Of a DNA stretch of 9,643 nucleotides, positions 1 to 8,096 are shown piece after piece; the first letter of the stretch is position 1; every line of letters starts with the position of its first letter. Where the stretch lies: contig JALHTA010000325.1 in NCBI GenBank assembly GCA_022865545.1, positions 1 through 9,643 of the forward strand, read 5' to 3'. This DNA is from Actinomycetota bacterium. GTDB taxonomy: Bacteria; Actinomycetota; Humimicrobiia; Humimicrobiales; Humimicrobiaceae. The notes beneath the pieces are model-generated. The model worked only from the letters and a program-made list of their open reading frames with translations. It did no database searches and was not told where the DNA came from. The position numbers were made by a program, and so were the translations under genes.

Positions 1-368
1 CCTATGCTATATGTCCCTTCCTTTATACCAAGTGCAGCTATGCTCTTTGCAAGAAATTTCTCCCACTGACTCCTGTCAAGACCTGAGAGCTTCTTCTTCG
101 ATTTGGAAATAATGCTGTCTACAAGCTTTATTTTTTCAAGAAGCATCTTCTGCTCAAGACCAGACCTAGTCTTGAATACTTCCAGGTCATAGGTCCTCCT
201 ATAATTTTCCCTTGCTTCATCTTTACCCTTTTTTAAGGTATCCCTTACCTTCCCTTCAGCTTCTGCAAGTATTTGAGCAGCTTTTTCTTCAGCCTCTACC
301 AGGTTTTCTTTCCGGATATTTTGTGCATCATCAAGCACCTTTTTGGACACATTATCCATTTCAGTCAT
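1..368 (-). CDS. atpE: V-type ATP synthase subunit E, partial (N-terminal part; runs off the left edge)
   Basis: Peripheral-stalk subunit of the V/A-type ATPase. With subunit G it forms the coiled-coil stator that ties the catalytic A3B3 head to membrane subunit I. About 122 residues are visible, starting MTEMDNVSKKVLDDAQ. The first 60 or so are highly charged, rich in Ala, Glu and Lys, and have the heptad look of the family's N-terminal helix; the section from about residue 85 (SIISKSKKKLSGL) begins the globular head-binding domain. The ATG at 368 is chosen because an AGGTGGG ribosome site lies seven bases upstream; a second ATG at 359 lacks this spacing. The gene starts nine bases after the subunit K stop, whose TAG runs into the ribosome site. 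The family is about 190-200 residues, so roughly 70-80 are missing beyond the edge. Subunits C, F, A, B and D would be expected next; none is visible. The assignment rests on context plus sequence character. Confidence 0.85.
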   Translation of the reverse strand, partial: MTEMDNVSKKVLDDAQNIRKENLVEAEEKAAQILAEAEGKVRDTLKKGKDEARENYRRTYDLEVFKTRSGLEQKMLLEKIKLVDSIISKSKKKLSGLDRSQWEKFLAKSIAALGIKEGTYSI

Positions 369-377
369 ATTTCCCAC

Positions 378-860
<483 letters not shown>

Positions 861-2852
861 TTAATCCACTATTGTTATATATTTATGTTCATCGCTTAAA
901 GCCTTAAAAGGTCTTCCCCCTCCGGCATAAAATTTTGGGAAGAACTCGACATACTGAAGTCTAAGAGTGTGCACAAATGCACCAAGTATGTTTATACCTA
1001 TATTAAAAAGGTGTCCAAAGACAAGGATCACCACAAGCATTACTACCCCCGCAACAGGTATTGAGAGGAATTGGAAAGCGATCTTATTTATTGCCACTCC
1101 TATGCCTGCTGTCACCAGTCCAAGGGCCATTAGCCTTATATATGAAAGAAAATCTCCCAGAAAAGAGGTAAGGCCGTTTACTATGGTAAGGTTTAAAAAT
1201 CCCATAAAGATCCTGAATCCCCAGCTCTTTTCCTGCCTTGCGGCAAAAAGGATTATTACAATTGCACCAGCAAGAATGGGCCACATGAGTATCCTTGATA
1301 TGCTTGAAGGAAAAAGCGGTGCAGATACCAGCTGCATGCTGACGGCCATCTGGGTGGATAGAAGTATTATAACAAGAGATACGACTACAGTTATCCAGGG
1401 AAGACCGTCCAGGAAGGCCCCTGGCCAGTCTCTTCTCCTGATACTGTCAAAGAATTTAATAAAGAGACCAAATACTACATGTATTACTCCAAGGGCCAGT
1501 GCCAGCCTGAAAAAATTCATCGATCCTATATCCGAACTTACCGGGTCACCCAGGATTGCCAGCTTGAGTGATAGATCACCTAATCCCAGATAAGCCGGAA
1601 GGTCGCCAAACCAACCATTAAAAATAGCTCCCGCAAATATTGTAAATATGGAACCAATAAAGATAAGCAATAAAAACTGCCTGGCGGCCCTTATCCTGAA
1701 GGCAAATACAAGAGTAAGTATGCCGAGTATTATGCCGTATCCTGCATCGGTAAGGCACAGGCCAAAAAATATCGCAAAGAAAATTGATACAAAAGGAGTC
1801 GGGTCTATCTCAAAGTATCTGGGTACCCCATATAGATTTACGATTATTTCAAAAGGCCTGAAAATTGCCCTGTTTTCCAGGGCAATGGGGATGCTTTCCC
1901 CCTCATCGGGTTCAATATCCTCGACCCTGACAAATTTAAAAGAAGATATAAGTGAAAGGATCTTTTTTCTATCCCTCTCCCTTATCCATGCAGTATAAAA
2001 TGATACGGAATCTGTAGAAAAACCGGATAATATTGCTTCCTCTACTTCCAGATTATTATCAAGGTAATCAAGATAGACAGTAAGTGATCTCTCATGTTCT
2101 TCTGTGAGCTTAACTATCTGGTCCAGTATCTTTTGTTTCCTGCCTTTATAGTAATCTATGTTTTTTTTGAGGTTTTGGGTATTTTCCTCAATGGTCCCTG
2201 TATAACCGGCAAGTTCAGCCTCATCAAAAGCAATTTCTGAAATATATTTCTCTGCCTCTTGCCTATGATCATTATGATATGCAAGTATCACATAGATTAT
2301 GTCGCCTTCTTCTGAGATAGATTGGCAGGATATATGGTTCTTATCAAGTTCATCAAGGATCAAGCTGAGATCGGTGCGCCCGCTCTTGATTATTCCAAGC
2401 TTTATAGCATAGACTTCGTTTGTGCCGAGATCGTCCAGATCTCCCTTAAAGTAGGTCCATACTTCCAGTTGATGTAATCCTGGCTCAGTCTCAGCTATTC
2501 TCTGCTCCAGGGACTTTACCTCATTATCAAGGTCTATTATCTCATCGGCTATCTCTTCAAGTCCGGTATCTCTTATGATCTTTTCATATTCGCTTCGCTT
2601 GATCACGAGCTTTCCGACTTTAGCTGCAATTTTTTTTAGCTCTTTATCTTTATAGCCATCCAGAATATTAAGTGCTTTTTTTACCTTGATATTATTTTCC
2701 TGGCTTGTATCTATGGGGAGTGTACTTGATTCGATCTTCTCTGAATATGGTTTTATCTCTGCTGCGGATGTTCATTGGAGACTTTTTAAGAAAGACTCAG
2801 TCTCCGTCCTGTGTGATGCTATAAATAATTTGGATAATTTAGCAACAGCCAT
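861..2852 (-). CDS. atpI: V-type ATP synthase subunit I, interrupted by an in-frame TGA at codon 27
   Basis: Membrane stator subunit (ntpI/a-subunit family) that provides the ion half-channels next to the K ring. The uninterrupted part runs from a GTG at 2606 to TAA at 861 (581 codons). It lacks the family N-terminus, which lies upstream in the same frame: ATG at 2852 opens MAVAKLSKLFIASHR, typical of subunit I, and reads to a TGA at 2774-2772. The frame then stays open into the rest. Total length would be 663 residues, normal for the family. The ATG lies two bases after the subunit G stop, as expected for coupled genes. The N-terminal half is cytosolic with coiled-coil stretches; membrane helices begin near residue 270 of the 581-residue part. 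Conserved signatures are SYIRLMALGLVTAGIG, whose Arg (491, or 573 full-length) is the essential channel arginine, and HTLRLQYVEFFPKFY near the end. The TGA could be a mutation, a sequencing error or readthrough; the GTG at 2606 is the first in-frame alternative start after it. Confidence 0.9.
2772..2774 (-). other. In-frame TGA at codon 27 of subunit I
   Basis: Read on the minus strand the codons around it are CTC CAA TGA ACA TCC GCA. The preceding frame gives ...LKSLQ and the following frame TSAAEIKPYSEK, with no further stop for 636 codons. The site falls in the family's LQ-x-x-G/S loop, where no conserved Cys is known. TGA ends both apgM and hom in this window, so general reassignment of TGA is unlikely. 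I see no stable hairpin with a GU-type loop just downstream, so a selenocysteine signal is not supported. Confidence 0.85.
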
Positions 2853-2854
2853 TC

Positions 2855-3166
2855 TTAATCCAGAACCCTGCTGACAAGCATGCTGACTGCTTCTTCCTCT
2901 CTTGCAGAGAATGCTTTAAGGAGCTTTCCTTTCTTTTCCAAATACTGCTCTTCAAGCTTTACTTTCTCTACTTTTGAGTCTTCTGCGGCCTGAGCCTCAG
3001 CTTCAAGGGACAGCTCCCTTGACTTGATCTCAGCATCCTTTATTTTCTTATTTGCCAGCTGATACGCTTTCTCGATTATTGCTGCTGATTCCTTCTTTGA
3101 AGAAGCTATGATCTCTTTAGCCTGTTTTTCGGATTCTTTTATTTGATCGATTATATTATTTATCAT
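2855..3166 (-). CDS. V-type ATP synthase subunit G (ntpF-like peripheral-stalk helix)
   Basis: Small stator subunit that pairs with subunit E to form the peripheral stalk. The 103 residues are almost entirely charged helix: repeated Lys, Glu and Ala from residue 5 to 90 with heptad spacing, no membrane segment and no Cys. Typical family members are about 100-110 residues. The ATG at 3166 has AGGA just upstream and lies about 27 bases from the predicted transcription start. It is the first gene of the operon, and its TAA is two bases from the subunit I ATG, so translation is probably coupled. Sequence alone would only say coiled coil; the identity rests on position ahead of I, K and E, as in the Enterococcus ntpF-I-K-E order. 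Database names vary (subunit G, H or NtpF). Confidence 0.85.
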   Translation of the reverse strand: MINNIIDQIKESEKQAKEIIASSKKESAAIIEKAYQLANKKIKDAEIKSRELSLEAEAQAAEDSKVEKVKLEEQYLEKKGKLLKAFSAREEEAVSMLVSRVLD

Positions 3167-3199
3167 TTTCCTAAATCTGTTTTTAGAAAACTGGCATGT

Positions 3200-3227
3200 A
3201 TTATATCAATATGCAGTATAGTGTCAA
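3200..3227 (-). promoter_or_regulatory. Consensus sigma-70-type promoter of the V-type ATPase operon
   Basis: On the minus strand TTGACA (3227-3222) and TATAAT (3205-3200) are separated by 16 bases. Both hexamers match the consensus at all six positions. Transcription should start near 3193, giving a leader of about 27 bases before subunit G. No operator-like repeat overlaps it, so strong constitutive expression is the simplest reading. Confidence 0.8.
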
Positions 3228-3355
3228 TATTTTTTGCACCTGGTCAAATGCTATAAGTTGCAGAGCTGAAGTTTTTGATTATTGATGTTTTGATAAATAA
3301 AATGAATAACCTTATCAAGGTATACATATCAAAGCCTTTTAGGGCAGAAAACAGA

Positions 3356-3775
3356 TTACAACCAGAATATTTCTATTTCTTTTTCCAGTTTTTTAAACTC
3401 GGGGTCCCCGGTAATTAGTGTTGCTTTTTGCAGATTTGATAATGCAGCTGCAAAACAATCCGCATATGCTATTGAATGCTCTGCTTTGACGTGGGCCGCA
3501 GCCAATGCAAGATCTTCATCGATATCTATCAATTTGATGGGTAATTCTTTGATCCTGGATAAAGTAAGTTGTGCATCCGGGAGTCCTCTTTTCCTTTCAG
3601 TAATATATATTACTTCACCAAGATTTATAACTGTCATTTTTATCAAAACTTCATCATTTAATGCATCTGTGAGCAATTTCTCAACAGGCCCTCTTCCTCT
3701 CTCATCAGCAAAATAAGCCAACAGTGCATAGCTATCAAAAACATAGCTTTTTATCTTATTAATATTACTTTCCAA
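3356..3775 (-). CDS. vapC: PIN-domain toxin (VapC-type ribonuclease)
   Basis: Probable toxin of a type II toxin-antitoxin pair; VapC proteins are Mg2+-dependent RNases, often cutting tRNA or rRNA. The 139 residues make one PIN domain. The acidic metal-binding residues are all present: D14 in YVFDSYALLAYF, E54 in NLGEV, D106 in AYADCFAAAL and D124 in TGDPEF, so it should be active. The start is a TTG at 3775; no ATG or GTG is available before the first catalytic strand, and beginning later would cut into it. The gene overlaps the end of the antitoxin gene by 11 bases, which suggests coupled translation and a rare start that holds toxin output below antitoxin. The RNA target cannot be read from sequence. 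The pair stands alone between two housekeeping operons, which fits an independently acquired module, although no mobile-element boundary is visible. Confidence 0.93.
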   Translation of the reverse strand: MESNINKIKSYVFDSYALLAYFADERGRGPVEKLLTDALNDEVLIKMTVINLGEVIYITERKRGLPDAQLTLSRIKELPIKLIDIDEDLALAAAHVKAEHSIAYADCFAAALSNLQKATLITGDPEFKKLEKEIEIFWL

Positions 3776-4019
3776 GTTCGTTATCTCTTTTTCTCTGTTC
3801 CATAAGGTCTTTGGTGAGAGATGATCCTCCTTTAAGCAAGCCAGCGGATTCCTTAATAGGATCAGTGGATAATGGTATTATTGAAATAATATCACCATAA
3901 TCAATGATATTGACCTGGTCCCCTTTTTTTAATCCATAACGTTTCCTGATGGAATTTGGAATCACTACCCATCCTTTTTCTGATAATTTTGATGCTTTCA
4001 TCATATCTGCCCGATCCAT
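3765..4019 (-). CDS. vapB: AbrB/SpoVT-fold antitoxin (VapB-type)
   Basis: DNA-binding antitoxin paired with the downstream PIN toxin. From the ATG at 4019 it has 84 residues. Residues about 8-50 form a swapped-hairpin AbrB domain: KASKLSEKGWVVIPNSIRKR, then GLKKGDQVNIIDYGDIISIIPL. The C-terminal 30 residues (AGLLKGGSSLTKDLMEQRKR) form the charged helical tail that wraps the toxin in this family. The start is uncertain: a TTG at 4028 lies in frame upstream and ATGs at 4004 and 4001 lie just downstream, none with a clear ribosome site. The dimeric AbrB domain probably binds the symmetric elements over its own promoter, giving the autoregulation usual for such pairs. Family identity is firm; the vapB name is by convention. 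Confidence 0.9.
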   Translation of the reverse strand: MDRADMMKASKLSEKGWVVIPNSIRKRYGLKKGDQVNIIDYGDIISIIPLSTDPIKESAGLLKGGSSLTKDLMEQRKRDNELGK

Positions 4020-4029
4020 GATAATCAAA

Positions 4030-4083
4030 TAGTATATATTTTTTTATAATTTGTATATACTAATTATAATATAATATATACTT
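4030..4083. promoter_or_regulatory. Symmetric three-part AT-rich operator candidate over the vapBC promoter
   Basis: Three related 8-base elements lie at exactly equal spacing: AGTATATA at 4031-4038, the palindrome GTATATAC at 4053-4060 and TATATACT at 4075-4082. Their centres are 22 bases apart on both sides, close to two helical turns, and the outer two are inverted about the middle one. The right element lies between -35 and -10, the middle one at the predicted start point and the left one in the leader next to the start codon. Occupancy would block transcription. The likely binder is the VapB-VapC complex (inference). Confidence 0.6.
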
Positions 4084-4091
4084 TACGTAAA
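4063..4091 (-). promoter_or_regulatory. Probable promoter of the vapBC pair
   Basis: On the minus strand a perfect TATAAT (4068-4063) lies 17 bases from TTTACG (4091-4086), which matches the -35 consensus at four of six positions. Transcription would start near 4056, about 37 bases before the vapB ATG. The spacer and the start region carry the AGTATATA elements described separately. Confidence 0.6.
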
Positions 4092-4240
4092 CATTGACTT
4101 TATAATGCCACTTAAATTTCAATTGCTCTGCCTGATAAGGTATTGCCAATATTGATCATGGGAGAACTGCTATTTATTTGAAAAATCATTCCTGCTATCA
4201 TAGTAATAGACTGATAATGCTTCGTCACCATTAACACGAT

Positions 4241-4247
4241 AGGGAGG
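4241..4247 (+). promoter_or_regulatory. Strong ribosome binding site of the DHOD-like gene
   Basis: AGGGAGG lies five bases before the ATG at 4253 and fixes that start. The upstream region to 4092 holds no convincing plus-strand promoter; TTGAAA at 4178-4183 is a possible -35 but has only a poor -10 partner. Confidence 0.75.
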
Positions 4248-4252
4248 TTAAA

Positions 4253-5263
4253 ATGACAAACCTTAAAACCTCTTATATGGGGTTAGAACTCAAGAATCCC
4301 CTGATCGCAGGGGCGTCTAATTTGATGCTTGACCTGGAAAACATCAAAAAAATAGAAGAAGCAGGCGCAGCGGCTATAGTGTATAAGTCCCTTTTTGAGG
4401 AACAGATCGAGCTTGAAAAACTGCAGCTTGACGAGATGATCGAAGAGTATAGTGAGCGGAATGCTGAGATGGTGAGTATCTTCCCCCGTATGGAGCATGC
4501 TGGTCCTCTTGAATACCTGGTTAAATTGAAAAAAGTTAAGGAGAGTATATCCATCCCGGTCATAGGAAGCCTTAATGCTGTAAACAGGGATACCTGGATA
4601 GAATATGCTAAAAGAATAGAAGAGACCGGTGTCGACGGTATTGAGCTAAATCTCTTCTATATTCCCAGAGATACCGGAAGGGATGGCGTACTTATAGAAA
4701 ATGAACAGCTGGAGATTGTAAAGACTGTAGTGAAGAAACTTTCTATACCAGTTGCTGTAAAACTCTCAAGTTTTTATTCTAATCCTTTAAACTTTATAAA
4801 AAAAATGGACCAGCTTGGTCCAGGAGGGTTTGTTCTTTTTAACCGCCTTTTCCAGCCGGATATAGATATCGTCAAACAGGAGCAATCATTTCCTTTCAGG
4901 CTTTCGAGTCCGGGATATCACCGGCTGCCGCTCCGTTTTACGGGCCTGCTCTATGGAAATATAGATGCAGATATCTGCTCGAGCAGCGGAGTCTTTGAAG
5001 GAGAGGACATAATAAAGTTATTACTTACAGGGGCAAACTGCGTCCAGTGTGTTAGCACTCTCTACAAAAACGGAATCGGCCACATCGCTACTATCTTAGA
5101 GGAGATCAAGAAATGGATGAATGATAATGGGTATAAGAGCCTTAGTGACTTCAGGGGCAGACTTTCATTAAAGAAGCAGAAAGACCCCTTTGCCTATCAG
5201 AGGGCCCAATATGTAGATCTCCTGATGAAGGGAAAACCGGTACTGAAGGAATTTAACAGATAA
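4253..5263 (+). CDS. Dihydroorotate dehydrogenase-like FMN protein (catalytic base replaced)
   Basis: A TIM-barrel flavoprotein of the dihydroorotate dehydrogenase superfamily, 336 residues, resembling the DHOD-like group seen in various anaerobes and Bacteroidetes. FMN-site features are present: VYKSL with K45, VAVKLS with K170, LFNR with N197, and the C-terminal phosphate-binding part SSSGVFEGEDIIKLLLTGA followed by VQCVSTLYKNG. True DHODs have N-x-S/C-C/S-P-N, whose Cys or Ser removes the substrate proton. Here the loop reads ELNLFYIPRDTG (131-142), with no Cys or Ser, so dihydroorotate oxidation is doubtful. Soluble: no signal or membrane helix. It is the only plus-strand gene, has no pyrimidine neighbours, and converges with apgM across 29 bases. 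Database pipelines will probably name it dihydroorotate dehydrogenase; a flavin-linked oxidoreductase of unknown substrate is the safer reading. Confidence 0.88.
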   Translation: MTNLKTSYMGLELKNPLIAGASNLMLDLENIKKIEEAGAAAIVYKSLFEEQIELEKLQLDEMIEEYSERNAEMVSIFPRMEHAGPLEYLVKLKKVKESISIPVIGSLNAVNRDTWIEYAKRIEETGVDGIELNLFYIPRDTGRDGVLIENEQLEIVKTVVKKLSIPVAVKLSSFYSNPLNFIKKMDQLGPGGFVLFNRLFQPDIDIVKQEQSFPFRLSSPGYHRLPLRFTGLLYGNIDADICSSSGVFEGEDIIKLLLTGANCVQCVSTLYKNGIGHIATILEEIKKWMNDNGYKSLSDFRGRLSLKKQKDPFAYQRAQYVDLLMKGKPVLKEFNR

Positions 5264-5292
5264 GAGCTGGCTCAAATAATTCTGTATTTCTT

Positions 5293-6513
5293 TCAGCGCG
5301 AAAAGAAATGGTCCGCTAATTTGAAACCTTCTTCAAAATGCAGGCCCGATGCAGCTGCTGTGTGTTCGCTAAACCCGGTTACTGGAGTGTCGCCGGAATC
5401 ATTATCTTTGGTACTATCATAGATCAGGAACGGGACAGGATCTGAGGAATGCGTCCGGATACTAATAGGCGTAGGGTGATCGGGTAGTATCATCAGTCTA
5501 TAGTCCTCTCCGCTTTTATCCATCGCACTCTTAATATATCCTACTACTTCTTTGTCGATCAGTTCCAGTGCCCTTATTTTTTTAGAAACATCTCCCTGAT
5601 GGCTGCACTCATCTGGTGCCTCGATGTGGAGATATACAAAGTCTTTTCCTGATAGAAGCGCATCTACTGCAGCTTTCGCCTTACCTGAAAAATCAGTCTC
5701 AATTGTCCCTGTTGCTCCTTCGACTTCAACAATATCGAGCCCCGCGCATTTACCTATCCCCCTGATAAGATCGACTGCTGAAATAACTGAACCACTGAGG
5801 CCAAACTTTTCACTGAAATTATCCAGATAAGGTCTTCTGCCCTGTCCCCAGAGCCAAATTGAATTTGCCGGTTTAAATCCCATATCCACTTTTTCCCTAT
5901 TAAGCGGGTGCTCCAAAAGGAGCTTGCTGCTTTTGGCCATAAGTCCGAGTATCATATTGGCACCTTCACCCTTTGGAAGATAAGGTCCTATTTTTTTCTC
6001 AAGTATATCATGGGGAGGGATCAGTTTTATTCCTATAGGTCCATTTTTCCAGACCACGATATTGCGGTAGCTCACACCCTGAAAAAACTTGATATCATCT
6101 GTTTCAAGACTAGCTTTTAAATAATCGATAAGTATATTCGAATCCCGTGTCTTTAATTCACCTGCACTGTGGTCTATCATCTTGCGTTCAGTATATTCCG
6201 GTTCATTTGTAAGGGTAATAAGATTGCACCTGAATACCACATCATCTTCTTTAAGTTCAAGACCCAGGCTTACAGCTTCAAGCGGAGAACGTCCGGTATG
6301 ATATTTGTGGGGATCATATCCCATTACAGACAGATTCGCTATATCGCTTCCGGGAGACATGTCCGGAGGAATGGTCCTGGCAGTTCCGGTTTCACCGGTC
6401 CGGGCAAGACTGTCCATTGAAGAAAGGTCCGCATATTCCATAGGGGTCCTATCCCCCAGCTCTTCAATTTTTTTATCTGCCATCCCATCTGGGACTATGA
6501 TGATATATTTCAT
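5293..6513 (-). CDS. apgM: Archaeal-type cofactor-independent phosphoglycerate mutase family protein, possible homoserine kinase
   Basis: Alkaline-phosphatase-superfamily enzyme of 406 residues, the normal size for the family. The metal and phosphoryl-transfer residues are in place: D9 in VPDGMAD, the probable phospho-Ser S56 in PGSDIANLSVMGYDP, D301 and H305 in EAPDECSHQGD, D345 and H346 in LPDHPTPIS, and H355 in THSSDPVPF. Members either interconvert 2- and 3-phosphoglycerate in glycolysis or, in a subgroup found beside threonine genes, have been proposed to act as homoserine kinases. Here it is the last gene of hom-thrB-thrC-apgM, 18 bases after thrC, with an AGGA ribosome site. That position favours a link to threonine synthesis, but a standard GHMP thrB is already present, so the glycolytic role remains open. 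It ends in TGA, evidence that TGA is a stop in this organism. Confidence 0.92.
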   Translation of the reverse strand: MKYIIIVPDGMADKKIEELGDRTPMEYADLSSMDSLARTGETGTARTIPPDMSPGSDIANLSVMGYDPHKYHTGRSPLEAVSLGLELKEDDVVFRCNLITLTNEPEYTERKMIDHSAGELKTRDSNILIDYLKASLETDDIKFFQGVSYRNIVVWKNGPIGIKLIPPHDILEKKIGPYLPKGEGANMILGLMAKSSKLLLEHPLNREKVDMGFKPANSIWLWGQGRRPYLDNFSEKFGLSGSVISAVDLIRGIGKCAGLDIVEVEGATGTIETDFSGKAKAAVDALLSGKDFVYLHIEAPDECSHQGDVSKKIRALELIDKEVVGYIKSAMDKSGEDYRLMILPDHPTPISIRTHSSDPVPFLIYDSTKDNDSGDTPVTGFSEHTAAASGLHFEEGFKLADHFFSR

Positions 6514-6531
6514 AAATATCTGTCCTGCTAT

Positions 6532-8019
6532 CTATATGCCCAGTATTGTGGAAACTACATCCTTCATTTCTTCTATGGCACAGGATTTATTATGGATCAC
6601 TTTTTTGTCTTCGATCCCCAACAATGGTCCGGGTATTTTTATACCCGACATACCTGAAAGCACCTCAAGGAGGCTGAACTCATCCATGTCCATATACTTC
6701 TCATCTATAGCTTCAGCGACACTTCCCGGGAACTTAAAGGGGCTGGCTGTGGATGCTATGACGGCTGGTGTATTATCAGCAGTGTCTTTTACATATTTTT
6801 TATATACTGTATAACCCACTGATGTATGAGTATCTATAAGGTAACCACTTTTCATGTAAAGATCCTTTATAGTACTGAAGGTCTCTTCCTCGGTAGCAAA
6901 TCCCCCGTAGAAGCCTGAGAGTCCCTGCTTCATCTCATCAGTTATTTCAAATTCACCTTTGTCCGCGAGCTCTCCTGTGAGCCTGTCTATTACCTTTGCA
7001 TCTTCTCCAGCCAGGTCATATAGCAGCCTCTCAAGATTACTTGATACAAGAATGTCCATTGCGGGGGAACTTGTCACTATGAATTTTCTCTTCCTGTCAT
7101 AGATGCCTGTATTTATAAAATCATATAATACATTATTTATATTAGATGCACAGATAAGCTTATTTACCGGAAGCCCCATCTTCTTGCTGTAATATGCTGC
7201 CAGGATATTTCCGAAATTTCCTGTAGGCACCACTATATTTATATTCTCTCCTGCAGTTATTTTGGATCTCTTTATAAGATCCAGGTATGAAAAGACATAG
7301 TATACTATCTGGGGCACAAGTCTCCCTATGTTTATAGAATTAGCAGAAGAGAATATATAACCTTTGCCAGCAAGCTTATCCCCGTACTCCTTGTCACCAA
7401 AAATAGCTTTTACCCCTTTCTGGGCATCATCAAAATTTCCTTCTATGGCTATTACATGGGTGTTATTGCCTTCCTGTGTTGTCATCTGTCTCTCCTGGAC
7501 CATGCTGACCCCGTTTTTCGGATAAAACACTATTATCCTGGTGCCTTCAATACCGGAAAATCCTTCCAGGGCAGCTTTCCCTGTATCGCCGGATGTCGCT
7601 GTCAGTATGACTATTTCCTTATCTATATCCATTATCCTGGATGCAGCCTTTAGAAGGTGCGGAAGGAATGTGAGTGCCATATCCTTAAAGGCAAGGGTGG
7701 GACCATGAAAAAGCTCTATAAAATACGCTTCTGCCTTTTCTATTACGGGTACTATGCGGCTATCATCATATTTACTATCATAGGCATTATTTATGCATTC
7801 TGTCAGGATATCCCGGGGGAAATCTATAAAGAACTTGGCCATTATGTATGCAGCCAGTTCCCGGTAGTCCATATCTACAAGCTTATCAAACGGTTTGTCC
7901 AGAAGTGGGACCACTGAAGGTACATATAGCCCTCCATCCGGAGCTATTCCCCTGACTACAGCTTCTGCGGAGCTTACAGACCTCTTGTCTCCCCTGGTGC
8001 TTTTATATAATAGATCCAT
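6532..8019 (-). CDS. thrC: Threonine synthase
   Basis: PLP enzyme that converts O-phosphohomoserine and water to threonine and phosphate, the last step of the pathway; cytosolic. The 495 residues match the long (E. coli/yeast-like) class. The N-terminal stretch has YKSTRG and the APDGGLYVP signature. HGPTLAFKDMAL (105-116) carries the PLP lysine K112, SGDTGKAA (143-150) is a cofactor/substrate loop, and VPTGNFGNILAAYY in the middle is the glycine-rich phosphate-binding loop. The ATG at 8019 has AAAGG about eight bases upstream. It is separated from thrB by 98 bases, the longest gap in this operon, which contains a hairpin. Nothing appears truncated or altered. Confidence 0.97.
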   Translation of the reverse strand: MDLLYKSTRGDKRSVSSAEAVVRGIAPDGGLYVPSVVPLLDKPFDKLVDMDYRELAAYIMAKFFIDFPRDILTECINNAYDSKYDDSRIVPVIEKAEAYFIELFHGPTLAFKDMALTFLPHLLKAASRIMDIDKEIVILTATSGDTGKAALEGFSGIEGTRIIVFYPKNGVSMVQERQMTTQEGNNTHVIAIEGNFDDAQKGVKAIFGDKEYGDKLAGKGYIFSSANSINIGRLVPQIVYYVFSYLDLIKRSKITAGENINIVVPTGNFGNILAAYYSKKMGLPVNKLICASNINNVLYDFINTGIYDRKRKFIVTSSPAMDILVSSNLERLLYDLAGEDAKVIDRLTGELADKGEFEITDEMKQGLSGFYGGFATEEETFSTIKDLYMKSGYLIDTHTSVGYTVYKKYVKDTADNTPAVIASTASPFKFPGSVAEAIDEKYMDMDEFSLLEVLSGMSGIKIPGPLLGIEDKKVIHNKSCAIEEMKDVVSTILGI

Positions 8020-8074
8020 TTCTTTACCTTTCGGCTATACTCATTTCCTTAATCTATAAAGTATTGATCATCCA

Positions 8075-8096
8075 AGTCTGTATGGCAATACAAACT
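8075..8096 (-). other. Hairpin in the thrB-thrC gap
   Basis: In the RNA sense (minus strand) AGTTTGTAT and ATACAGACT pair over nine bases with one G-U, around a four-base TGCC loop. No U-run follows, so it is not a standard intrinsic terminator. It lies 56 bases before thrC and could mark processing, stability control or coupling. Confidence 0.45.

Noticed and set aside
967..1593. A 208-codon plus-strand open frame
   Set aside because: It lies fully antisense to the conserved membrane part of subunit I, has no ribosome site and has no recognisable domain.
2700..2774. Selenocysteine reading of the subunit I TGA
   Set aside because: No stable hairpin with a suitable apical loop follows the codon, the family has no redox Cys at this place, and nothing in the window points to Sec machinery.
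3290..3318. TTGATAA/TTATCAA inverted repeat downstream of vapC as a terminator
   Set aside because: It is seven AT-rich pairs around a 15-base loop without a U-run; too weak to call.
4094..4106. TTGACT next to TATAAT on the plus strand as a promoter for the DHOD-like gene
   Set aside because: The hexamers are one base apart, so they cannot work as a -35/-10 pair.
5264..5292. GAGCTGGCTC as a terminator between the convergent genes
   Set aside because: The stem is only three to four pairs with a minimal loop and no proper U-run on either strand.
6305..6814. A 169-codon plus-strand open frame across the thrC-apgM junction
   Set aside because: It is antisense to the ends of two well-supported genes and has low-complexity Ser/Ile-rich content typical of a shadow frame.
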